DNA of 64,000 bases, taken from the NCBI RefSeq assembly GCF_008801925.2, contig NZ_CP062804.1, positions 2,914,001 to 2,978,000 of the forward strand, written 5' to 3'. Numbering within the stretch: position 1 is the first letter of the stretch; every line of letters begins with the position of its first letter. Under the pieces are notes generated by a model. It was given only the letters and a program-made list of their open reading frames with translations, did no database searches and was not told the origin of the DNA. Source of the stretch: Cupriavidus basilensis. GTDB lineage: Bacteria > Pseudomonadota > Gammaproteobacteria > Burkholderiales > Burkholderiaceae. The position numbers were made by a program, and so were the translations under genes. Positions 35,328 to 42,828 of the stretch are shown in pieces.

Positions 35328-35735
35328 TTACTGACCGATGGTCAGCGTCTTGAGCATCATGTTCTTGGCGGTGTTCAGCACTTCCACGTTGGCCTGGTAG
35401 GAGCGCGAGGCCGAGATCATGTTGACCATCTCCTCCACCGGGTTGACGTTGGGCATCGTTACATAGCCGTTTGCGTTAGCAAGCGGATGAGTGGGGTTGT
35501 AGACCATGCGCGGCGGCGATGAGTCTTCCACCACGCCCTCCACCTGCACACCGCCGACATCGCTCTGGCCCGGCGTGGGCGCAAGTCCGAATATGACTTG
35601 TTTTGCACGGTAGGGCTGGCCGTTCGGCGTCACCGCGCTGTCGGCGTTGGCCAGGTTGGAGGCCGTCACGTTCATGCGCTGTGACTGCGCAGCCATGGCC
35701 GAGCCGGCAACTTCAAAGATATTCAGTGCTGACAT
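35328..35735 (-). CDS. flgC: Flagellar proximal rod protein FlgC
   Basis: FlgC is a proximal rod subunit of 135 residues. The chosen start [20 protein letters not shown] is the conserved N-terminus; an ATG 16 codons upstream lies in the flgB 3' region and has no family likeness. [20 protein letters not shown] is the conserved C-terminus. It follows flgB by seven bases. Confidence 0.94.
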   Translation of the reverse strand: MSALNIFEVAGSAMAAQSQRMNVTASNLANADSAVTPNGQPYRAKQVIFGLAPTPGQSDVGGVQVEGVVEDSSPPRMVYNPTHPLANANGYVTMPNVNPVEEMVNMISASRSYQANVEVLNTAKNMMLKTLTIGQ

Positions 35736-35742
35736 GGTGTGC

Positions 35743-36150
35743 TCATTGCTGGATGGCCGACAGCATGGTCTTGATCTTTGCACTCATGATGGTGAGACCG
35801 GATTCGAAGTGGACCGCGTTGTCGGCAAAAGCGATGCGCTCGGTGTCCATTTCCACGGTATTGCCATCCATGCTCGACTGCATCGGAATGCGATAGGCGA
35901 GATCCTGGCTATCGGCGGAAGGCGCCTGGCCCGGCAGGTGGCGCACTGACGTGGTCGACAGCGTCACCCCCTCGGCCTGCTTGCCGCGTTCCACGGTCTG
36001 CGCCAACGTGCTGGAAAAATCGAAGTCACGTGCCTTGTAGCCCGGGGTGTCGGCGTGCGCGATATTGGAGGCAATCACCGATTGCCGCTGGGTCCGCAAG
36101 CTCAGTGCTTCCTGCTGGAAGCGCAATGCCGCGTCGAGTCTGTCAATCAT
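35743..36150 (-). CDS. flgB: Flagellar basal-body rod protein FlgB
   Basis: FlgB is the first rod subunit on the MS-ring side, 135 residues. Start 36150 gives [20 protein letters not shown], the conserved N-terminus, followed by [20 protein letters not shown]. The C-terminus ends in [17 protein letters not shown]. It is the first gene of the long flgBCDEFGHIJ operon and is divergent from flgA. The region 36151-36371 must carry promoters for both. I saw no convincing sigma-54 pair there, only a GTGCCA half-site near 36205. Confidence 0.94.
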   Translation of the reverse strand: MIDRLDAALRFQQEALSLRTQRQSVIASNIAHADTPGYKARDFDFSSTLAQTVERGKQAEGVTLSTTSVRHLPGQAPSADSQDLAYRIPMQSSMDGNTVEMDTERIAFADNAVHFESGLTIMSAKIKTMLSAIQQ

Positions 36151-36371
36151 GTCTGTGTCTCGCTGGAAGGGGAGAACAACGGAGGTCAACCTTCTTCAGG
36201 TGTGCCATCTTAGGGTCGTTGCCATCATGCCAATCGCATGAATAGAACATGGAAACCCGCGCATTTCGCCCCGAACGGGAACGCGTGCTTGCCTACAATG
36301 GGGTCCGTTCTCACACACTTGGCTCGCGCGTTCACGGCGCGTGCCGCGTAGCTTCCTTGCTGGATGCCCAC

Positions 36372-37091
36372 ATGAATTCTCGTTTCCGGGCCGCTGCCGC
36401 ACGCGCCCTGCTTTGCGCGCTTGCTGCCGGCGGCATGCTGGCCGGCGGCGCCCGGGCGGCGCAGCCCACGCCCTTTCCCGAAGACCCGGTGCGGGTAGCG
36501 GTCGAGCAGTTCCTTGCACAACAGACGGCCGGGCTGCCCGGCAAGGCAAGTATCCAGGTCGTGCCGCCCTCAGGCGGCCGGGCGCCGGATTGCCCCTCCC
36601 CCGAACCCTTCCTGCCCCCGGGAGGTTCACCTTGGGGCCGCGTGTCGGTGGGTGTGCGTTGCGCAGGTGAACGCCCGTGGACCCGCTATGTGCAAGCCCG
36701 CGTGTCCGTGGTAGCCGACTACTATGTGGCCGCGCGCGCACTCATGCCCGGCGAATCGATCGATGCTTCCGCACTTGAGGTACGCCAGGGCGACCTGTCC
36801 ACCCTGCCGCGCGCTGTGGTGACGGATCCGGCCCAGATCAACGGCGCGGTCGCGGCCAACCGCATCGCGGCGGGTTCGCCAATCCGAACGGACCTGTTGA
36901 AGAAGGCGATCGCGGTGCGGCAAGGGCAGAATGTGACGGTGATGGTAGAAGGCGATTCCTTCCAGCTCAGCAGCGAAGGCAAGGTAATGGCCGATGCCTC
37001 GGTGGGCAGCAACGTGCAGGTAAGGCTCAAGAGCGGACAGGTGGTCAGTGCGCTGGTGCGCAGCGGTGATACGGTGGTGCTGCAACAGTAG
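36372..37091 (+). CDS. flgA: P-ring assembly chaperone FlgA
   Basis: FlgA is the periplasmic chaperone for P-ring formation. It has 239 residues. Start 36372 gives a signal peptide (ARALLCALAAGGMLAGGARA). The frame is open upstream to 36249 but that part is not export-like. The SAF-type C-terminal domain is visible: VVADYYVAARALMPGESIDA, AANRIAAGSPIRTDLLKKAI and QVRLKSGQVVSALVRSGDTV. It is divergent from flgB and followed by flgMN. Confidence 0.92.
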   Translation: MNSRFRAAAARALLCALAAGGMLAGGARAAQPTPFPEDPVRVAVEQFLAQQTAGLPGKASIQVVPPSGGRAPDCPSPEPFLPPGGSPWGRVSVGVRCAGERPWTRYVQARVSVVADYYVAARALMPGESIDASALEVRQGDLSTLPRAVVTDPAQINGAVAANRIAAGSPIRTDLLKKAIAVRQGQNVTVMVEGDSFQLSSEGKVMADASVGSNVQVRLKSGQVVSALVRSGDTVVLQQ

Positions 37092-37221
37092 GCAGGATGG
37101 GCAGGATGGGGACGGCAGGCGAGATCCGCATGTGGCGAGGCCGCTGCACGGCGCGCCCCGGACCGGGGCGGCCATGCGGCTCGTGAGACAATGCCAGGCC
37201 GAACGCCAGACTTATTCTTCC

Positions 37222-37248
37222 TAAAGTTTTGCAGGAATCATCCGATAA
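37222..37248 (+). promoter_or_regulatory. Sigma-28 (FliA) promoter of flgM
   Basis: TAAAGTTT at 37222-37229 and TCCGATAA at 37241-37248 are separated by exactly 11 bases, matching 15 of 16 positions of the FliA consensus. The GTG start of flgM lies 28 bases further on, so the leader is short. Late expression of the anti-sigma factor by its own sigma partner is the known circuit. Confidence 0.8.
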
Positions 37249-37275
37249 GCCGAAGGAACCCAGCAAGGAATCACC

Positions 37276-37578
37276 GTGAAGATCAATCAGACCACCTCGT
37301 CGAGGCCGACCGATGCCACCGACGGCGCTGTCCGTACAGCCGCCGGTGCTCCCCAAGCGGCCGCAGCACCGGTCACGACCGACGTGCGCATGAGCCCCCT
37401 GGCTGCCCAAGTGCGCGACATCGGCTCGCGCCTGGTCCAGGACCAGGACGATGACATCGATACCGCCAAGGTCGACGAGATCCGCCAGGCAATCACCGAA
37501 GGCCGCATCAAGATTGACCCCAGCAAGATCGCCGACGGGCTGCTCGCGTCGCTTCGCGAACTGAACGGCGGGGCGTAG
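37276..37578 (+). CDS. flgM: Anti-sigma-28 factor FlgM
   Basis: FlgM binds FliA and holds it inactive until the hook is done, when FlgM is exported. It has 100 residues and starts at GTG 37276 after AAGGA. The N-terminus MKINQTTSSRPTD is typical. The C-terminal sigma-binding helices include VDEIRQAITEGRIKIDPSKI and ADGLLASLREL. It is driven by the sigma-28 promoter at 37222-37248 and followed by flgN 88 bases on. Confidence 0.93.
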   Translation: MKINQTTSSRPTDATDGAVRTAAGAPQAAAAPVTTDVRMSPLAAQVRDIGSRLVQDQDDDIDTAKVDEIRQAITEGRIKIDPSKIADGLLASLRELNGGA

Positions 37579-37666
37579 CCGGCTGGTGACGGACTGCCTT
37601 CCGGCCGCCGCCAGCGATAACCGGGCCGCAAGGCCAGCCACAGACCACAGACGATAGGCAACAACC

Positions 37667-38125
37667 ATGAGCCAGTCCCTGATTCAGAACCTGAGCCGGG
37701 AAACCGAGTTGGTGCGGGAATTCTCCGCCGTGCTCGGCGAGGAAAGAAAGCTGCTCAAGACGGGCGACTACCACGCCCTTGCCGCGGCGCTCGATCGCAA
37801 AGTCGAACTGGCTGGCTTGCTCGGCGCGCTCACTACCGCGCGTGAAGCGCAGATGGGTGCACTCGGGATCCGCGTTGCCGCAGGCGGGCAACTGGTCGGC
37901 CGGCACATTGACCCTGGCACTGAGACGGCATGGCGGTCCCTGTTGCTCGCGGCGCGCACGGCGCGCGACGGCAATGAACTCAACGCAGCGGTGGTGGATG
38001 CACTGCGCGGTTATACCGACGAAGCCATCCAGGTCCTGCGCCAGCGCGGCGACACAGCCACGGTGTATGGGCGCGATGGACGTACTCAGACCGGCCCGCA
38101 GGGCGTCAGCCTGGCCAACGGTTGA
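37667..38125 (+). CDS. flgN: Export chaperone FlgN (FlgK/FlgL chaperone)
   Basis: FlgN is the cytoplasmic chaperone that brings FlgK and FlgL to the export gate. It has 152 residues and is mostly helical: ETELVREFSAVLGEERKLLK near the N-terminus and the family-like ALAAALDRKVELAGLL. The C-terminus (QTGPQGVSLANG) is the usual weakly conserved tail. Its place directly after flgM is conserved in betaproteobacteria. The assignment rests on context and helix pattern more than on sharp motifs. Confidence 0.88.
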   Translation: MSQSLIQNLSRETELVREFSAVLGEERKLLKTGDYHALAAALDRKVELAGLLGALTTAREAQMGALGIRVAAGGQLVGRHIDPGTETAWRSLLLAARTARDGNELNAAVVDALRGYTDEAIQVLRQRGDTATVYGRDGRTQTGPQGVSLANG

Positions 38126-38366
38126 AATCGATGCTTTGCAAATGTGGCTGCCCGCGGCGGCCACATGAAATCCGGCCAGACTTGGCGGATGAATCACACC
38201 GGCTTTACTCCCGCCGCCATGGATTCCGGGCTGGCTCGATGTCAGCCACAACCCCACTTATCTGGCGGACAGCGTGCCTCGCGAGGCAGGCTTCGACAGG
38301 CGCAGCAACAGTCCTGGGGATCCCCCAATCCCTGCCCGTGCGGTAGTCAGGGGCCTGGCGAACGCA

Positions 38367-38798
38367 TCACCTGAAACTGACCGTCACCTGGTTCGACTGT
38401 CCGAACAACACCGGCGTCAACGCGCCCCGCCCAGGCACCTGAAACGCAAATACAAAGCCCTTGGCCGCATCGTCGCCGCCAAACGCCTCGGTCAGCCCTT
38501 CGGCCCCCGGCAACAGCATGCATCTCTGCGCATTGCACAGATAGGCCTGCAACCCGTTCGGCGGCGTACTCGCAAAGCTGTAGCGCCACCGCACGGTAGT
38601 AATCGTGCCCTCCGCCTGCGGCAAATAGCCCGAAGGCGTCATGGGCGCGGAGACGATGCGCAGTCCTTTGCCATGCAGCGCCGGTCCGCTCACCGACGCC
38701 GTCCAGGAATGCAAGGTCGTACCGCCGGGCGCGGCCCAGGCCGCACAGCAAGCCGCGGCGATCACGGCAGCGGAAACTCGCTGGCACCAGCCGCTCAT
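38367..38798 (-). CDS. flhE: Flagellar protein FlhE
   Basis: This periplasmic protein of 143 residues has a signal peptide (VSAAVIAAACCAAWAA). The C-terminus ALTPVLFGQSNQVTVSFR and the inner YLCNAQRCMLLPGAEGLTEA resemble FlhE, which in Salmonella acts as a plug or regulator of proton leak through the flagellar export apparatus. It overlaps fliA by four bases (ATGA) and is the last gene of the flhBAFG-fliA-flhE transcript. In enteric bacteria flhE follows flhA instead. Confidence 0.8.
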   Translation of the reverse strand: MSGWCQRVSAAVIAAACCAAWAAPGGTTLHSWTASVSGPALHGKGLRIVSAPMTPSGYLPQAEGTITTVRWRYSFASTPPNGLQAYLCNAQRCMLLPGAEGLTEAFGGDDAAKGFVFAFQVPGRGALTPVLFGQSNQVTVSFR

Positions 38799-39511
38799 AG
38801 CAATCCGCGCAACTGCGAACGCAGCCGTGTAATCGCCTGGCTACGGATCTGGCACACGCGCGACTCGGTGACTTCCAGCACCGCGCCGATTTCCCGCAGG
38901 TTCAGCTCCTGGTCATAGCACAGCGACAGCACCAGCTTCTCCCGCTCAGGCAGACGCTCGATGGCGCGGATCAGCGCTTCGCGCATCCCGCTCTCCATCA
39001 GCACAGTGAGGGGGTTGCCGTCATCGCTCACGCTCAGGTGCCGGTCCAGGAAGTCTTCCTCGCCGGAGCGCTCGAAGTCTTCATAGTGCAGCAACTGGCA
39101 GCCATAGACCTCGTTGAGCAGCGTCTGGTATTCGTCCAGCGGCAGCTCCAGCTCCTGCGCCACTTCGGAATCGAGCGGCGCACGGCCCAGCGTTTGTTCC
39201 AGGCCGCGCACGGTGCGCTCGATCCGCCGCGTGAACTGGCGCAGGCTGCGCGACTGCCAGTCGTTGGCGCGCACCTCGTCGAGCATGGCGCCGCGAATGC
39301 GCTGGCTGGCGTAGGTCTCGAAACGCGCACCGTGAGTGTCTTCATAGCGCTTGGCGGCGTCGAGCAGGCCAATCATGCCGGCCTGGATCAAGTCATCGAG
39401 CTGCACGCTGGCCGGCAGCTTGGCCGCCAGTTGCAAAGCGATGCGACGCACCAGCGACGCATGCGCCGTCACGGTATCAGTCTGTTCGAGCTTTCCCTGA
39501 ATCGTATACAT
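38795..39511 (-). CDS. fliA: RNA polymerase sigma-28 factor FliA
   Basis: FliA directs late flagellar and chemotaxis transcription. It has 238 residues from MYTIQGKLEQTD. Region 2 is clear (LDDLIQAGMIGLLDAAKRYE, then FETYASQRIRGAMLDEVRAN). Region 4 carries LREIGAVLEVTESRVCQIRS. The antisigma factor FlgM is encoded nearby at 37276, and a matching promoter lies before it. The start at 39511 is set by homology; upstream in-frame codons run into flhG. Confidence 0.95.
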   Translation of the reverse strand: MYTIQGKLEQTDTVTAHASLVRRIALQLAAKLPASVQLDDLIQAGMIGLLDAAKRYEDTHGARFETYASQRIRGAMLDEVRANDWQSRSLRQFTRRIERTVRGLEQTLGRAPLDSEVAQELELPLDEYQTLLNEVYGCQLLHYEDFERSGEEDFLDRHLSVSDDGNPLTVLMESGMREALIRAIERLPEREKLVLSLCYDQELNLREIGAVLEVTESRVCQIRSQAITRLRSQLRGLL

Positions 39512-39551
39512 GGTGGAATTCTCGTGAGTCCTAGCTTGCAGGTCCCGGCGC

Positions 39552-40370
39552 TTAAGCCAGGGCCGTGGCCGTCGGCGCCATCGGCGCCGACAGGGTTGAA
39601 CGGGGATCGGTGGACATTGGCCAGCTGGCAATGCCCGTGGCAATTCGGCGTAATGCGGCAGTGGCGGGCGCGGCCGGGAAGGCCTCGACCACGCAACGGC
39701 CCAATGTGGTACTACGCTCGACCAGCGGATCGTGCGGCAGGCTGCCCGCGGGGCTGGCCTCAACGCCAAGGTACTGGCTGGCGGTACGGGCCAGGTTGCC
39801 CAGCACCGCACTGGCTGCGGCGTCCCCGGCAGCGGCATTGATCACCAGGTGGAAACGCCGGCAGGCGTAAAGGTGATTGAGCTGCTTGATGCAGGCGTAT
39901 GCGGCCTTGATCGAGGCCGGCTCGGCGCGCAGCACCACAACGAGGTTGTGCGCCGCGCCAGCCATTTGCGACAAGCCGCCATCCGCATCGCTGCGGGCGT
40001 CGCTGAGCACGGTGCGAAACGACTTGAGCAACTGCAGGTCGCCATTGGCCTGGGGGCTGCCCGGCAGCACGGCGATGGTGCCGGCGGGACGCTTGCCGAG
40101 CGCGGCATCGAGCGTCACTGCGCCGCCCAGCACCGCGGCCAGGGTGCCTTCCGGCATGGCGCCGGCAAGCCGCGTGGCGCGGGCGCCGAAGCGGTCCTCA
40201 TCGACGAGCAGTACACGTTCACCTTGCAGGGCAAGGGCGTTGGCCAGCCCCAGTGCCACCGTGGTGGCGCCGGCACCGGCATCGCTTGCGACCACGGCAA
40301 TGCGGCGCGTGGCGCGGGGCGCCAGCATGCGCCGCAGGCTTTCCGCCTGGTCGGATGCGAGTGAATTCAC
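39552..40370 (-). CDS. flhG: Flagellar number regulator FlhG (MinD-like), altered P-loop
   Basis: FlhG (FleN) is a MinD-type protein that controls flagellar number with FlhF. It has 272 residues. The N-terminal RRIAVVASDAGAGATTVALG is where the deviant Walker A (KGGxGKT) sits in other members. Both lysines are absent here (SDAGAGATT). The following LALQGERVLLVDEDRFGARA is the typical second strand. The start is 3 bases after the flhF stop. Similar lysine-less forms exist in Burkholderia, as far as I recall, so it may be a lineage trait. ATP hydrolysis is therefore doubtful. Confidence 0.87.
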   Translation of the reverse strand: MNSLASDQAESLRRMLAPRATRRIAVVASDAGAGATTVALGLANALALQGERVLLVDEDRFGARATRLAGAMPEGTLAAVLGGAVTLDAALGKRPAGTIAVLPGSPQANGDLQLLKSFRTVLSDARSDADGGLSQMAGAAHNLVVVLRAEPASIKAAYACIKQLNHLYACRRFHLVINAAAGDAAASAVLGNLARTASQYLGVEASPAGSLPHDPLVERSTTLGRCVVEAFPAAPATAALRRIATGIASWPMSTDPRSTLSAPMAPTATALA

Positions 40371-40373
40371 GGC

Positions 40374-42815
40374 TTATTCTCCCTGTGCCAGCGTCTCGAA
40401 CACGCGGCTTGCGCTCATGCGCGCCTCGAGCAAGCCGCCGGCGCCGCCCAGCTGGAACGTCTCCGGCGGGGCTTCCTGAACAACGGGCTGCGCGGCGCGG
40501 CCGCCACGGGCCGGATAGTTTTCCAGCACGTCGAGCAAGGCCAGCAGGCGGCCGATGCCTTCGACCAGCACGGCGGCGCCGCAAGCCTGGCGAGCCGGCG
40601 CGCGGCCGGTCAGTCGCGCCAGGAATGCGCCGACTGAATCGTCGCTGGCCTGCTCGAGGCGCAGCGCGGCCACGCCCATCTGCAGCGCGAGCAAGCGGGC
40701 GCAGGCCTGCGCTTCAGCCTGTGCGGGTTCATTGCCACCGTCACCTTGGCCCAGGTGCTCCAGTGCATGGCGTAGCGTGCGCAGTTGCGCTTCGCCGGCT
40801 TCGGCCCAACGGGCCCAGCGGGCCAGTTGCGCGCCCTCGGCCGACAGCGCCGGGTCGCACAGCAGGTAATGCACGGCGAGCGTCTGGCCGTTCTCGCGGT
40901 CTACCACGCGCGACACCAGCAAGCCTGCCTCGATGCCGCCCTCGGCCCCAGCGCGGGCGCCGCGCGCCTGGCCCTCGAGCACGCGTACCGGGCTTTGCGC
41001 GATCCACTGCACAGCATCGCGGCCGCGGTAGTCCATGTCTTGCACGGCGTGGAAGGTCAGCGTCTCGGCCAGTGCATCGAGCTTGACGGCGTTACCGCCA
41101 CTGGCCACCCGGGTAGTCTTGCGCGCGGTGGCCAGCCAGCGCTCACCTGCTTGCTGCCAGCGTGCCAGCATGGGGGCGGCAGGCATGGCGTCGAGTACGT
41201 TGACCACGGTACGGGCGGCAGCGATGGCGGCGCACAGCGTGGCGGCATCGGCCTCCCATCCGCCCTGGCCGCCTTGCAGCGCCGGGCCGGTACGGCCGGC
41301 GGGCGCGGCGGCGGCCGCCAGCGGCAGGCCGTCGCGGTCCGCCAGGAACAGCGTGTGTTGCCAGGGGCGCGGCGCGCGCCGTCCCGCCACGGGTGTGGCC
41401 ACCGTGGCGCTCAGCGACAGCACGAAGCGGTCGCAATGGCGGGTGAGGTCGCGGCAGGCGGCCTCGCGCACTTGCTGCGCCATCAGGCGCGGCGAGGGTG
41501 CGCTCTCATTGCGTTGCTGCCACTGCGAGCGGACCAGCTCGAAGCTATAGCTGCCAGCATTCAGTTGCTCCACGCAGTCACCCACCGCGTTGGCGCTGTC
41601 GGTCAGCGTGCGCAGCATGCCGTCGGCACCGCCGGGGCTGGCCGCGCGCGTGGCTTCGCTATCGTCCTGCGCGGGCATGGCGCGGCGCGCGGCTTCCGCG
41701 TCGGCAAACACCGAGCCGCGGCGCGGCGTCTGGAAGGCACGCTCGACCAGGGCCGCGCCGTTGGCGAGCTCAAGGTGCTCGGGCACGCGCTGGCCCGTGG
41801 AGGCGTAGTACACTGGCAGGCGGTGGCGGATCACCACGTCGAGCACGGAGCCCAGGTGCGTGGCCTCGTCCAGCTTGCTGACGATGCAGCCGTCGATGCC
41901 GCCGTCGGGCGTGGCATCGTGGCGGTAGGCGTGGACGACTTCGTTGAGCGTGTCGCCGTGGCTGGCGCCGTTGAGCAGCAGGATGCGCTGCACCGGCGCC
42001 TGCACGCCGGCCAGCATGGCAATCTGCTCGGACAGGTTGCGGTCGCGCTGGCTCATGCCCACGGTGTCGATGATCACCAGGTGCTTCTCGGTCAGCGCCG
42101 CCAGCGCAAAGCGCAGGTCGGCCGCGTCCTTGACCGCATGCACGGGCACGCCAAGGATGTCGCCGTAGATGCGCAATTGCTCGTGCGCGCCAATCCGGAA
42201 CGTGTCGGTGGTCAGGAGCGCCAGGCGTTCCGGGCCGTGCTTGAGCACGAAGCGCGCGGCCAGCTTGGCGGTGGTGGTGGTCTTGCCAACGCCGGTGGGA
42301 CCGACCAGCGCCAGCACGCCACCCTGAGCGAAGAGCGCATCTTCGTCGTTCAGCACCGGCACCTTGCGGGCGAGCTCCTGGCGGATCCAGGTCATGGCGG
42401 CAGGCCGGTCATGGCCCAGCGGCAAGTGACCCAGCAGCGAACGGGCGAGCTGCCCGGAAAAGCCAGCGGTCACTAACCAGGTAAACAGCGAATCGCGCAA
42501 CGGGTCTCCGCCTATCGACGGCAGGCTGTGCGTGCCCACGCCGGAGAACTGGCGCTCCATCATGGCGCGCATGGTCTGCAGTTCGCCGCGCAGGTCGCCA
42601 AGGGCGCCGTCGACAGCGACCGCGGCAGCCGGCGGCGGCGTGAACACCGGCGCGTTGCTGGAGATGGCGCCGAGATCGGTATCGCGCATCGCGACAATCT
42701 CCACGCCACCTTCAACGATGCGGTTGGACAGCACCACCGCGTCCGGTCCCATCGCCTCGCGCACCTGGCGCAAAGCCTCGCGGCCATTGGCCGCCACGAA
42801 TTTAGCTACGCTCAT
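40374..42815 (-). CDS. flhF: Flagellar placement GTPase FlhF with long C-terminal extension
   Basis: FlhF is an SRP-type GTPase that sets the site of flagellar assembly. The start at 42815 follows GAGGGG; an ATG nine codons earlier would overlap flhA. The N-terminus (MSVAKFVAANGREALRQVRE, AVVLSNRIVEGGVEIVAM) is the usual B domain. The GTPase core (about 160-390) shows LVGPTGVGKTTTTAKLAARF, TTDTFRIGAHEQLRIYG, VIIDTVGMSQRD and SKLDEATHLGSVLDV. The protein then continues for about 400 residues to 813 in all, almost twice the usual length, with an alanine-rich sequence that I do not recognise. The gene lies between flhA and flhG. Confidence 0.9.
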   Translation of the reverse strand: MSVAKFVAANGREALRQVREAMGPDAVVLSNRIVEGGVEIVAMRDTDLGAISSNAPVFTPPPAAAVAVDGALGDLRGELQTMRAMMERQFSGVGTHSLPSIGGDPLRDSLFTWLVTAGFSGQLARSLLGHLPLGHDRPAAMTWIRQELARKVPVLNDEDALFAQGGVLALVGPTGVGKTTTTAKLAARFVLKHGPERLALLTTDTFRIGAHEQLRIYGDILGVPVHAVKDAADLRFALAALTEKHLVIIDTVGMSQRDRNLSEQIAMLAGVQAPVQRILLLNGASHGDTLNEVVHAYRHDATPDGGIDGCIVSKLDEATHLGSVLDVVIRHRLPVYYASTGQRVPEHLELANGAALVERAFQTPRRGSVFADAEAARRAMPAQDDSEATRAASPGGADGMLRTLTDSANAVGDCVEQLNAGSYSFELVRSQWQQRNESAPSPRLMAQQVREAACRDLTRHCDRFVLSLSATVATPVAGRRAPRPWQHTLFLADRDGLPLAAAAAPAGRTGPALQGGQGGWEADAATLCAAIAAARTVVNVLDAMPAAPMLARWQQAGERWLATARKTTRVASGGNAVKLDALAETLTFHAVQDMDYRGRDAVQWIAQSPVRVLEGQARGARAGAEGGIEAGLLVSRVVDRENGQTLAVHYLLCDPALSAEGAQLARWARWAEAGEAQLRTLRHALEHLGQGDGGNEPAQAEAQACARLLALQMGVAALRLEQASDDSVGAFLARLTGRAPARQACGAAVLVEGIGRLLALLDVLENYPARGGRAAQPVVQEAPPETFQLGGAGGLLEARMSASRVFETLAQGE

Positions 42816-42828
42816 TTTGCGAAACCCC

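Noticed and set aside
40785..42476. 563-codon plus-strand frame opposite flhF
   Set aside because: Shadow of the long flhF gene. I considered it because flhF is unusually long, but the minus frame carries all GTPase motifs and good codon use throughout.
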